Source of the DNA: Kiritimatiellia bacterium
GTDB lineage: Bacteria; Verrucomicrobiota; Kiritimatiellia; UBA8416; JADHWI01
DNA length: 64,000 bases
Assembly (NCBI GenBank): GCA_030744755.1
Contig: JASLPY010000005.1
Location: 1-64,000, forward strand
Direction of reading: 5' to 3'
In this document: positions 1 through 8,137 of the stretch, piece by piece
Numbering within the stretch: position 1 is the first letter of the stretch
Layout of the letters: each line of letters starts with the position of its first letter
Made by a program: the position numbers and the translations under genes
Notes under the pieces: generated by a model
The model's database searches: none
What the model was told of the DNA's origin: nothing
Seen by the model: the letters and a program-made list of their open reading frames with translations, nothing else

Positions 1-387
1 GCGCGTCCATGTCGGATTGAAATTGGCTGTGTCGCCGTCGGCCAATTTCCGCAGTCCTTTACCGTTGTATCCGGCGACATAAACATCAGTCTTCCATTTC
101 AAAGTGTCAGGATCATTCTTAACTCTGCGGAAGAATACCAGCCAGCCCTTCTTCGACCAGGACGGTTTGAAGTCATGGTAGCCTTCCTCACATTTAATAA
201 TCGGCTCGCCGTCCGGTTGACCAGGTATACTGACGTGAATACGGCCGTCCTTGGTATAGGAGATCCGCCCTTTATTCCCTTTTGATGTACTCTTTTCTGC
301 TGCAAAAGTATCTAATGCACAAACCATCAGCATCGAAGCAATCACCAACATTAGTGTCTGTGCAGAACGAACTGTCATACGAGTCAT
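1..387 (-). CDS. Secreted TolB-like (PD40) beta-propeller protein, N-terminal part only
   Basis: An uninterrupted reading frame runs from ATG at 387 to the left edge of the window, 129 codons with no stop, so the gene is cut by the window. Residues 1-30 form a signal peptide: a basic start (MTRMTVR), a hydrophobic core around LMLVIASMLMVCAL, then an Ala-rich cleavage region. The rest has short beta-strand units such as GRISYTKDGRIHV and the pattern PSWSKKGWLVFFRR, then TDVYVAG and FNPTW. This resembles the PSWSPDG and NPTWSPDG repeats of TolB/WD40-like PD40 propellers. AAGGTG lies about 8 nt before the ATG. The family call is by pattern only. The protein probably acts in the periplasm or outside the cell; no specific function can be given. 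Confidence 0.6.
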   Translation of the reverse strand, partial: MTRMTVRSAQTLMLVIASMLMVCALDTFAAEKSTSKGNKGRISYTKDGRIHVSIPGQPDGEPIIKCEEGYHDFKPSWSKKGWLVFFRRVKNDPDTLKWKTDVYVAGYNGKGLRKLADGDTANFNPTWTR

Positions 388-619
388 TGCATCACCTTGT
401 GTCTTTCCATGTGTATTATTAGGAAGGAACCTATTCACAGAGGTATGGCAGTCCGTTCAGAATGGTTACCCCCAATTGTCAGGTAATGGCTGATCATTCC
501 CAGACGTCCCCCGACGGTGATGACAGGGAGATCAATATATCTCCTTGTCTTATTCGTGAAAATCGGCATTTGCCGTCATTCAACGAGCTAATTATAGGGA
601 TTATAGGGGACAGACATTC

Positions 620-640
620 TATCGTGCATTCGACACGATA
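620..640. repeat. REP-like hairpin left of the transposase
   Basis: TATCGTG (620-626) and CACGATA (634-640) form a perfect 7-bp stem around a 7-nt loop. The 14-nt core CGTGTCGAATGCAC, read on the minus strand here, recurs in the opposite orientation at 1562-1575 on the far side of the transposase gene. Hairpins of this kind are the known substrates of REP-associated tyrosine transposases. The rest of 388-704 shows no gene; it holds only the phrase ATAGGGATTATAGGGGACAG (589-613 region). Confidence 0.6.
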
Positions 641-704
641 ACTCTTGTGAGGAGAGGCACTTACGTCCATATCCGCACGTCTCTGGGGGCTTAGGACGAA
701 AAAA

Positions 705-1448
705 TCAGGCTCTATTTGAGCTGTAACGAGCTTTCTCTTCACGAACGCAGATGGCGCCTGGAGCAGCGGTTCCGACATCGCTGTAGGTGAATAGATGGCG
801 ATGGCCGAAACTGTCGGCCACGCGCTCAACAAATATCTGATCGCCAACGGCAAGTGCTTCCGTCCAGACCGCTTCGCGCCCAAGCCTACGGCGTGCCAGC
901 AATTCGTTGATCCCATCGCCGTAGACACGCTGAAACTCGGCCATGGAAGGTAGTTCGAGGCTTTCCAGCATGCGCTCCAACGCTAATACGCGATATCGGC
1001 TTCGGCGACCCATCAGTTCGTCATCTCCGCACCAGTGCCATTCTGACGGATGGCCAACGACGCCCGCGCGTAACATGTTCATAGAGACGTACCGCATGCA
1101 GTTCAACAGGTGTTGCCCGCCCTGGATGATCGTACATTTGAAGGGATGCTCCCAGAATGAACCCTCGTGCCCCTTCAAGCGATTCCAGTGGCGAGCCACC
1201 GTCGCCGACGCTAACTGCATCATGGACGAAACCGCCGTAGGGTCATCCACATGCGCAATCACATGTACGTGATTCGATGTGACACAGTAGTTGTAAACCG
1301 GGACGCCATACCGGTGCGCACCTTCACGCAACCATTTCCGATAATCGTTGCGCTCCCGGATCGTGCGCAGGAGAAAGCGCCGATCGTGACACCGATGCGT
1401 TAGATGGTATGTATATCCTGGTTGCAGATACCGTGATGCGTTTGGCAT
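705..1448 (-). CDS. REP-associated tyrosine transposase (IS200-like, Y1_Tnp)
   Basis: 247 residues. This is a single-domain HUH endonuclease of the RAYT family, which cuts and moves or disperses REP hairpins through single-stranded DNA. The start MPNASRYLQPGYTYHLTHRC has the family opening, followed by FLLRTIRERNDY. The metal-binding HxH is in NHVHVIAH (near residue 62) and the nucleophilic tyrosine is expected in CMRYVSMNMLRAG (near residue 118), matching the family pattern YI-x2-NPVRAG. A C-terminal tail of about 100 residues (YRVLALERML onward) is longer than in IS200 TnpA and typical of RAYTs. The frame is intact. Related hairpin sequences in opposite orientation flank it at 620-640 and 1562-1605, which supports the RAYT call over a mobile IS200/IS605 element; no accessory TnpB is present. 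Confidence 0.9.
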   Translation of the reverse strand: MPNASRYLQPGYTYHLTHRCHDRRFLLRTIRERNDYRKWLREGAHRYGVPVYNYCVTSNHVHVIAHVDDPTAVSSMMQLASATVARHWNRLKGHEGSFWEHPFKCTIIQGGQHLLNCMRYVSMNMLRAGVVGHPSEWHWCGDDELMGRRSRYRVLALERMLESLELPSMAEFQRVYGDGINELLARRRLGREAVWTEALAVGDQIFVERVADSFGHRHLFTYSDVGTAAPGAICVREEKARYSSNRA

Positions 1449-1561
1449 GAGGTTAGACTCTCATCATTATCCTTACACGTCAATTCCAGCCTCGTTTTTT
1501 GCTTCTAAGCCCTCCTGGACAACCAAAAAGGAGCGTAATCTCTACTTGCAGAAGGACTTAG

Positions 1562-1605
1562 CGTGTCGAATGCACAATCGAATGCACAATCGGAATGCAC
1601 AATCG
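1562..1605. repeat. Inverted REP-like end plus triplicated 12-bp repeat
   Basis: CGTGTCGAATGCAC at 1562-1575 is the inverted partner of the left hairpin at 620-640. GAATGCACAATC follows three times in tandem (1568-1579, 1580-1591, 1593-1604). The array lies about 115 bp upstream of the transposase start codon. Confidence 0.6.
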
Positions 1606-1667
1606 GGAAAACAGAACCGGCGTCAAGTTTATGCCACCTCCCAATCCTCTCTACTTGTCCTTCCGTA

Positions 1668-1685
1668 GTCCCGCGCCTGCGGGAC
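1668..1685. repeat. GC-rich hairpin in the gap before the SASA operon
   Basis: GTCCCGC (1668-1674) and GCGGGAC (1679-1685) form a perfect 7-bp stem with a 4-nt loop. No T-tract follows on either strand, so it is not a normal intrinsic terminator. Nothing else is evident in 1449-1823 apart from the repeats at 1562-1605 and the AAGGAG at 1808-1813 that serves the next gene. Confidence 0.45.
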
Positions 1686-1823
1686 GAAGGAGGGTCAAAA
1701 AACTCCCACAGCGGAAACAGCACATTGTCATTCTGCTATGGTTTAGCGTATGGCTTTGAGGTATTGTGCGAGGTTTTGAGAATTATGGGGTGTAATGCCT
1801 GATATCCAAGGAGCGGAAAGGCC

Positions 1824-4800
1824 ATGAGAATTCGACTACCAGTATTGCTTACACTGTTTTCCCTTAGTGTATTCGCCAACGCGGCTGAGCTGCGGTTCAG
1901 TCGCAGCTTGAGCGACAATGCCGTGCTCCAGCGCGGCAAATCCGTGACGATACGCGGCTTCGCCGACAAAGGCGCCGAAGTGACCGTAACATTCGGCTCC
2001 CAGAGTAAGAAAACCAAAGCCGACAAGAATGGCGAGTGGTCCGTCGTTCTGGATCCGATGGAAGCCTCGGCGGAGAGGCGAGAACTAAGGTGTCAGGTGT
2101 CAGGTGTCAGGGATCAGGTGGTTCTGAAGAATGTTCTCGTTGGCGATGTGTTTCTTTTCGCGCGGCAGACCACGGTTGACGTGAGCCTGGGACGGGATGA
2201 GGCGGGAAGGAAGGCTGCCGCAGACCTGCCCTCGGTGAGGGTGATGACAATCAGGACCATTCCTGCCGTGGGGCCTCAGCAGGACCTGGCAAAAGAAGCA
2301 ACCAGCGGCTGGACGGCTCTCAACAAGAAGGCGGCACTTGAGATGAATGCCGCCGCATTCTACGTGGCCCGGGGGATCTCGAAGGATGCGGGCGTACCCA
2401 TTGGTATTATCGACCTCAACATGGGATATCACTTTCCAATCGCATGGCTGAGCAAAGAAGCGCTTCTGGATACAACGAAGATCTACGATGCCAAGAAGAC
2501 AACCGTGGAAGGAAGTATCAAGGCAGTAGACAACATGTTCAAGATGATGGAAGATGCCCAGGCCGCCTTCGAGGATCCTTCCGAGGATCAGAAGAAGAAG
2601 GATTCCAGAAGGGGATATCCCCGGGCTCCTGCCCGGGAAGACGCCAGGTATCCCACCGCAGGGCATAACGCCGTACTCCATCCCATGCGGGGTTTGGCGC
2701 TCAAGGGGCTTCTTCTGCAGCTCGGTAATGACTACCCCTATTACATATACGCACGGCTGGCACGCGAAGGCAAAATAACCAGTCGGCCTCATCTGGGCCA
2801 AGCGTACGCAGACTCCTACGATATTCGCAAATGGTGTCTCTATCTTGAGCCCCTCACCGTTCCCAGAATTCCGCGGGAGTGGCGTAAAATCCTTGGCGAC
2901 GATGCTCTGCCCGTTGGCTGGATCACTCCTCCGGGGTCAGACCTGGTCACCCAGGGCCGGCATCACTACGAGATGCGCGAGCTACAACGCCAGGCGGCTG
3001 AAAAGGAGAGCGGGGTTGATCTTATCCTGCCCGGCACCGAGCACCTCCCGTTCAGCGCCCAGCCGGCCGATGAAGTTCTCCTTGGGGCCCGTTGCCTGAC
3101 CTGGCTGACGGGAGCGGTCTACAGGAAAGAGGGTGTGATTCCCACGGGCCCGGTGTTCGATCGCGCCGTGATGAAGTATTCGAAGGCACAGGTGTTCTTC
3201 AAGCCGGGCACGGCCAAAGGCCTCAAGGCCGGCAAGAGCGCTCTGGACCGCTTTGAAGTGGCCGGCGTTGATCTGGAGTACGCTCCCGCGAAGGCGAAAA
3301 TCGATGGGGAAACCATACACCTTTCATCTGACACAGTTTCGAGAATTGCGCACGTCCGCTACAACTGGACTGAAAAGCCCGATCAAGGCCTGACCGGCGC
3401 CAATGGTCTGCCGGCCGTCCCCTTCAACACAGACGGACACCCATTCCCAAGAAAAATCAGCACCATAGGCGAAGAGGTGCTGCCACCGGAGTTCTCCACA
3501 CCCATCTCCGAGTGGAAGACCGATGGCCCTGTCATTTACAATGGCAGATTGGATACGACAACCAAAGGCGGCAAGTACCTGGGGCCGACAGGTCTTCGGG
3601 TCAGCACGTTCGGCCCCAACCTGTTTGTCAACAACGCGTACCTCGGCTCCCCGGCCGATGGGAAGATTCTACACGGCGACTACCTCTATGCCGTGAATGG
3701 GAAAGTCTTTGGCAAAGACATGTTCGGGGACGTTGCCAAGGCGATTACCCAGGCAGAAACGGAAGAAGGAAAAGGCATCATCAGCTTTGACCTGTTGCGC
3801 GGCGGCAAGAAGATGACCGTCGAACTTCAGCTCGAGGTGCTTGGCACTTACAGCTCCACTGCGCCCTACGACTGCCCCAAAACCGACCGGATCGTGGCCA
3901 ATGCCGAAGCTTTCCTGGCCAAACGCGGCGGGGTGGTCGAGGGACATCCCGCGTTCATGAACCCCGATGCGATGTTCCTGCTGGCGGCGGGTTCACCCGA
4001 ATACCAGGGCCTTGTCCGGCGTCATGTCTACAACAGGATAGCCGAATGGGACCCCGACAAGCCTCTTGATCTTACCGGCAGGAAAGTCCCCGGCGGCCCC
4101 TGGGGACTGTCTGCCGACGCGCTGCTGATGGCGGAATACTGCCTGGCGACGGGTGATAGAGGTGTCCTCCCCTACATGAAGTTCTGCTGTGATGGCCTGA
4201 CGGCCATACAGATCAGATCCCTGGATGAATCCGGGCCATGGCCCCAGGTTCAGGCCGGACAGACAGGAGGATGGCGCCATAACTTCTATGGTGGCGCGGG
4301 ATACGGCACCATGCCGGCCATCGGTGTTCCTGCGGCACTCGGGTACCACCTCACGAAGGAAGCCGGCGTCCAGTACAACTTCGAGGGGTATGAACGGGCT
4401 GCAAACTGGTTCCTTCACAATGGCGCCAAGGTGGGATCCATCATATACGGGTACTTTGCTGAACCCAGGACTTCCGGGAACTATATTGACCCCGATAAAC
4501 TTGCCGCCGGCATGCTTAATCCGGGCAACGGCGGCGTTGCCGGCGCAGCCATCCTCTTTGATCTTCGCGGAAATGGGCCTGTCGCGCGCACCTGTTCGTT
4601 CGTGGCCACCCACTGCTACAACAACACATGGGGTGCCCATGGCGGCCACTTCTGGCTCAATTTCTATACCCCGCTTGGCGCGAAGGTACATGGGACGAAG
4701 TCGTTTCAGTTCTACATGAAAAGTAACCGCACCTGGCAAGAGCTGCACCGCATGCACAACCACAGCCGTCAACAGGACCGCGTCTTTGGCGCCGGGCAGT

Positions 4801-5792
4801 TCCTGGCCTACGTGGCGCCGCGGGAGCGCTTGCGCATGCTCGGCGCCCACGAGTCTGTCTTTGCTCCCCATCCCCCGGAAGCAGTGGGTCCCGCCCTTGA
4901 CGCCTATCACAAGCGTAACTATGCGGCCTGCGAAAAGGCAGCCGCACTCCTGATTGAGAAGGGCGATATGCACGGCCTCGACCTGCAGAAAGCCGAGCAA
5001 CTGCGGGACGCGGCGGCGCTGATCCAGAAGAGCATTGCCCTTGACCTGGCCAGGGTCAAAGGCTTGATCGTCGAGAACAAGCCCCATGAAGCCAGCCTGG
5101 ATCTGACGCAACTGAAAGCGGCGATGCCGGAGGGCAACGCCGAGCTTGCCGCCATTGAGAAGCAGCTGAGTGACCCCGCGTTGAAGGAAGCACTGAACCA
5201 GGACAAGAAACGCTATGACACGTACATCAAGTCCCTCGCTCTTCAGCTCCCACCGGAAAAGCAAGAAGAGGATGGTGCTGAATGGAAAGAACTGGTCAAT
5301 GTTGTGGACATCAAGCGAAGGCGAAAGCCGGAAGATCCCGAGCCCAAGGCCACCCTATGGCGGATGAAGACCCTTGAGGCGATCGAGCTGGCCCCCGATG
5401 GGTGGACAGAGAACAATTTCGACGACAGCGGGTGGACGGAGACGACGCTGCCCATCTCCTGGCGCGACAATCACACGGCGGTGTTGCGCGCGCCGTTCGA
5501 AATCGACAACAAGCGCGCCGTTAAGGCCTTACGCCTGAACCAATATGCCTTCCGTCAGGACGCCATTCAGGTCTTTATCAATGGCAAGCCCGTGGCCAAG
5601 ATCAGTGAGTCGGGTGGAGGTAGCCAGGTCATCGTTCCCCTGAACGATCACGCCGTGAAACTTCTCAAGAACGGCCGCAACACCCTGGCCGCTACCTACA
5701 AGCACACTTGGCGATGGGGCCGGTATTTCAGGGGCAAGGACAGCTGTTATGGAGGAGGCGTCAACCTGAGTCTGGAGATGCAGGAGCGGTAG
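1824..5792 (+). CDS. Secreted fusion: SASA-like pseudoenzyme, PDZ-like domain, DUF6288-like toroid, C-terminal jelly roll
   Basis: 1322 residues; signal peptide 1-20 ends ANA, and AAGGAG lies 10 nt upstream. Residues 20-540 follow sialate O-acetylesterase architecture: an N-terminal beta domain (DNAVLQRGKSVTIRGFADKG), then GDVFLFARQTTV near residue 107, where active members have GEVWLCSGQSNM. The nucleophile Ser is replaced (QSN to QTT) and the later WYQGESN block is unrecognisable (LLLQLGNDYPY), so the esterase domain is probably inactive. Residues 566-670 contain a PDZ-like segment (GDYLYAVNGKVFGKDMFGD). Residues 690-1010 form an alpha/alpha-toroid-like region I assign to DUF6288 from memory (KVPGGPWGLSADALLMAEYC). 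A helical stretch follows (1010-1160), then a beta-galactosidase-type jelly roll (WTENNFDDSGWTETTLP, 1178-1320). It heads an operon with two catalytically plausible SASA proteins. Substrate unknown; carbohydrate binding is inferred. Confidence 0.75.
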   Translation: MRIRLPVLLTLFSLSVFANAAELRFSRSLSDNAVLQRGKSVTIRGFADKGAEVTVTFGSQSKKTKADKNGEWSVVLDPMEASAERRELRCQVSGVRDQVVLKNVLVGDVFLFARQTTVDVSLGRDEAGRKAAADLPSVRVMTIRTIPAVGPQQDLAKEATSGWTALNKKAALEMNAAAFYVARGISKDAGVPIGIIDLNMGYHFPIAWLSKEALLDTTKIYDAKKTTVEGSIKAVDNMFKMMEDAQAAFEDPSEDQKKKDSRRGYPRAPAREDARYPTAGHNAVLHPMRGLALKGLLLQLGNDYPYYIYARLAREGKITSRPHLGQAYADSYDIRKWCLYLEPLTVPRIPREWRKILGDDALPVGWITPPGSDLVTQGRHHYEMRELQRQAAEKESGVDLILPGTEHLPFSAQPADEVLLGARCLTWLTGAVYRKEGVIPTGPVFDRAVMKYSKAQVFFKPGTAKGLKAGKSALDRFEVAGVDLEYAPAKAKIDGETIHLSSDTVSRIAHVRYNWTEKPDQGLTGANGLPAVPFNTDGHPFPRKISTIGEEVLPPEFSTPISEWKTDGPVIYNGRLDTTTKGGKYLGPTGLRVSTFGPNLFVNNAYLGSPADGKILHGDYLYAVNGKVFGKDMFGDVAKAITQAETEEGKGIISFDLLRGGKKMTVELQLEVLGTYSSTAPYDCPKTDRIVANAEAFLAKRGGVVEGHPAFMNPDAMFLLAAGSPEYQGLVRRHVYNRIAEWDPDKPLDLTGRKVPGGPWGLSADALLMAEYCLATGDRGVLPYMKFCCDGLTAIQIRSLDESGPWPQVQAGQTGGWRHNFYGGAGYGTMPAIGVPAALGYHLTKEAGVQYNFEGYERAANWFLHNGAKVGSIIYGYFAEPRTSGNYIDPDKLAAGMLNPGNGGVAGAAILFDLRGNGPVARTCSFVATHCYNNTWGAHGGHFWLNFYTPLGAKVHGTKSFQFYMKSNRTWQELHRMHNHSRQQDRVFGAGQFLAYVAPRERLRMLGAHESVFAPHPPEAVGPALDAYHKRNYAACEKAAALLIEKGDMHGLDLQKAEQLRDAAALIQKSIALDLARVKGLIVENKPHEASLDLTQLKAAMPEGNAELAAIEKQLSDPALKEALNQDKKRYDTYIKSLALQLPPEKQEEDGAEWKELVNVVDIKRRRKPEDPEPKATLWRMKTLEAIELAPDGWTENNFDDSGWTETTLPISWRDNHTAVLRAPFEIDNKRAVKALRLNQYAFRQDAIQVFINGKPVAKISESGGGSQVIVPLNDHAVKLLKNGRNTLAATYKHTWRWGRYFRGKDSCYGGGVNLSLEMQER
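2089..2109. repeat. Heptamer short tandem repeat, GGTGTCA x3, inside a gene
   Basis: Three perfect copies of GGTGTCA (2089-2095, 2096-2102, 2103-2109) lie in frame inside the SASA/DUF6288 gene. They encode part of RCQVSGVRDQ just before the degenerate active-site loop. Three heptamers make 21 nt, so the frame is kept. Confidence 0.8.
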
Positions 5793-5826
5793 GGGAAGGT
5801 CACGGCCTTCGGCCGCAACGAAAGTC

Positions 5827-5854
5827 GTTAGGCGCTAGGCGTTAGGCGTTAGTG
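5827..5854. repeat. Heptamer short tandem repeat, GTTAGGC x4
   Basis: Four units follow each other: GTTAGGC, GCTAGGC, GTTAGGC, GTTAGTG. They lie 34 bp after the stop of the first operon gene and before the second. No terminator or promoter can be assigned to it. Confidence 0.75.
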
Positions 5855-5939
5855 ACTTACGCGCATCTTCTACGCAAAACGGACAGAACTTACGGGTTAA
5901 GACTCTAATGCCTTGCGGGGAGTGATTAGGAATACGATT

Positions 5940-8129
5940 ATGAAAACGATGATGAAGACAATTACGATTATGTTGATCGCGATGGCCTGCTTCGCCAATG
6001 CCCAAGATGGAAAGGAGCCCCCCGTTCGGGTTTACGTGATGGTCGGGCAGTCCAATATGCAGGGCAAGGGCAGTATTGAAGGAGAGGGGGCCAACTCCCT
6101 GCGATATGCGGTGAAGAATGACCCGAAAAAGGAGTTCCAGTTTGTCGTCAACGAGGATGGCACATGGAGAGAGCGTTCCGATGTGTGGATCCACTACGAT
6201 CTGTACCCCTTCAGAGAGCTCAGGTACGGCGCGTTGAAGCCGGGCTATGGCGGTTCTTCCGGTCAGATTGGTCCGGAACTTGGCTTTGGACATGTGATGG
6301 GCGATGCCAGCAAGGGTCAGCTCCTCATCATCAAGGCCGCCTGGGGAGGCAAGAGCCTGGGGCATAACTTTCTGCCGCCCAGCGTTGGCAAGTATCCTCT
6401 GCCTGTAGTACCCGATGACCCAGGCTATTTCTATCACAGGATTCTTCAATTCGTCAGAGAGGTGACTGAAAATGCCGAGAAATACTTCCCCGATTACAAG
6501 GGTCAGGGCTTCGAGATCGCCGGCCTGTGCTACCACCAGGGATGGAATGACCAGTACGGTGGGCTGGATCTGAAATACGAAAAGAACATGGCGGCTTTCA
6601 TCAAGGACATTCGCAACGTCGAACACGGGCTCGGTGTGCCCGGTCTTCCTGTGGTAATCGCGACCAGTGGCATGATCGAAAAGGAGACTCCCATTAAAAA
6701 AGGCCAACTGGCTATGGCCGACCCGGAGAAGTACCCCGATTTTGTCGGGAACGTGGGTGTGGTCGATACGGACAAACCGTACGGCCCGAAGAAGATGGCC
6801 TTCAAGTTCTATACCACCAAGTCACCAAAGTCGGTGGGGTACCACTGGAACAGCCACGCCCGCAGTTACATGAATATCGGTAGGGCCATGGCCGCGGAGA
6901 TGCAGAAACTGGTCAAGCCGAAGCTGCCTTCACGGTTCGCAGCCTATGGTACGTCTGCCGGAGTTCAGCTGACCTGGCAACTCGGGTCAGAAGCCCCAAA
7001 GAGAGTCACACTATTAAGAAACGGCAAAGAGATTGACGCCAAGCTGTCCGCCACGCAGACGACATTTGTCGACGCAACAGCATTGCCGGGCAAGAACGAT
7101 TACACGCTTGTGCTCGAGGTGCAGTCATCCCCAGTTCTGAAATTCTCGGCAGGCTGTGATACGTCCGTTGCAACGCTCAGGGCTTACCGCAGCATGAAAG
7201 GCGTCATGCTTAGTTGGAGCGCGAAAGGAAACTATCAGGGCTTCAAGATCTCTCGCGACGGCAAGGTGATCGCGGATGGCATTGCCGGCGATATGCGTAG
7301 TTACCTGGACAAGCAGGCACCTCCGAAGGGCAAGGTTCGCTATGCTATGGAGCCGACCACAGGCAAGGCGACGCCGGCGACGTTGACCGTCAATCTGGGA
7401 CCTGCGGATCCTGGCGATGCGTTGATCTACGAGCCCTTCGACTACCCTGCTGATCCTGGTAAGCCGCAGAGCCTTCTTGGCAAAGGAGGTGCCGCCGGCA
7501 CCCGGGGCGAATACTACTATTTGAGCGACAAGAAGCTCGAGAGGGCTCCGGCGACACTCGCGGGAGGCTTGAGCTATGGTGCCCTGCCCGTGACCGGCAA
7601 CCATGCCGCCGGTCATCGCTGGAGTGAGGGCTGTGCCATTGAGCTGGATGACAGCCTTAAGAAGGCCGGCCTGTTGAAAGACGGTGCCACGCTCTGGATC
7701 AGCTACGTGTTCAAAGCCAGTGAAGAAATCGAACACCGATCGGGCCCAGGAGCATTCACGCTCAGATCCAAAGACCTCAAGGAAGGGGTTGGTCTCCGGG
7801 CCAGTGGCCGGCAGTTTGAGACAGCGGTGGTGCTCGATGGCGAGGTGAAGGGAGTGCGGATTACCTCTGTCCGGGGCGAAACGCCTACTCTCGTTGTGGG
7901 CAAGATCGTTTGGGGCAGGAACGGTGAGAATGACAGCTTCGTTCCCTACACCCCCGGGCATGACCTCAAGCAACCCGAAAAGCATGGCCGGGCCTCCGTT
8001 CCCTTCAATATCGACCAGACCAGGATCAGTCTCCTTGTCCTGAAGCAGGAAGGTACTCTTGATGAAATCCGTGTCGGCCCGACCTATGAATCCGTGGTCG
8101 GTGGGGGCACCAACAAACAGAAGGACTAG
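5940..8129 (+). CDS. Secreted SASA-domain carbohydrate esterase with Fn3-like and LamG-like C-terminus
   Basis: 729 residues from ATG at 5940, chosen because AGGA lies about 10 nt upstream and the start gives a clean signal peptide (MKTMMKTITIMLIAMACFANA); an upstream ATG at 5913 would spoil it. Residues 30-330 are a SASA (DUF303) SGNH-type hydrolase, which removes acetyl groups from sugars. The nucleophile Ser is in MVGQSNM (about 38), followed by IGPELGFGHVMG, IIKAAWGGKSL, the second active-site block GLCYHQGWND (about 196-205) and a candidate catalytic His in WNSHARSYMNIGRAMA. Residues 340-490 look like two fibronectin-III-like modules (GVQLTWQL, GVMLSWSAK); 500-725 resemble a concanavalin/LamG-like sheet domain. 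The family and fold are secure; the acetylated substrate is unknown. It is followed after 8 bp by another SASA gene. Confidence 0.8.
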   Translation: MKTMMKTITIMLIAMACFANAQDGKEPPVRVYVMVGQSNMQGKGSIEGEGANSLRYAVKNDPKKEFQFVVNEDGTWRERSDVWIHYDLYPFRELRYGALKPGYGGSSGQIGPELGFGHVMGDASKGQLLIIKAAWGGKSLGHNFLPPSVGKYPLPVVPDDPGYFYHRILQFVREVTENAEKYFPDYKGQGFEIAGLCYHQGWNDQYGGLDLKYEKNMAAFIKDIRNVEHGLGVPGLPVVIATSGMIEKETPIKKGQLAMADPEKYPDFVGNVGVVDTDKPYGPKKMAFKFYTTKSPKSVGYHWNSHARSYMNIGRAMAAEMQKLVKPKLPSRFAAYGTSAGVQLTWQLGSEAPKRVTLLRNGKEIDAKLSATQTTFVDATALPGKNDYTLVLEVQSSPVLKFSAGCDTSVATLRAYRSMKGVMLSWSAKGNYQGFKISRDGKVIADGIAGDMRSYLDKQAPPKGKVRYAMEPTTGKATPATLTVNLGPADPGDALIYEPFDYPADPGKPQSLLGKGGAAGTRGEYYYLSDKKLERAPATLAGGLSYGALPVTGNHAAGHRWSEGCAIELDDSLKKAGLLKDGATLWISYVFKASEEIEHRSGPGAFTLRSKDLKEGVGLRASGRQFETAVVLDGEVKGVRITSVRGETPTLVVGKIVWGRNGENDSFVPYTPGHDLKQPEKHGRASVPFNIDQTRISLLVLKQEGTLDEIRVGPTYESVVGGGTNKQKD

Positions 8130-8137
8130 GAACAACG

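Noticed and set aside
1668-1685. Intrinsic terminator at the GTCCCGC/GCGGGAC hairpin
   Set aside because: No T-tract follows the stem on either strand.
3993-5264. 423-codon frame on the minus strand inside the DUF6288 gene
   Set aside because: It is fully covered by a well-supported plus-strand gene and has no signal peptide, family motif or ribosome-binding site of its own.
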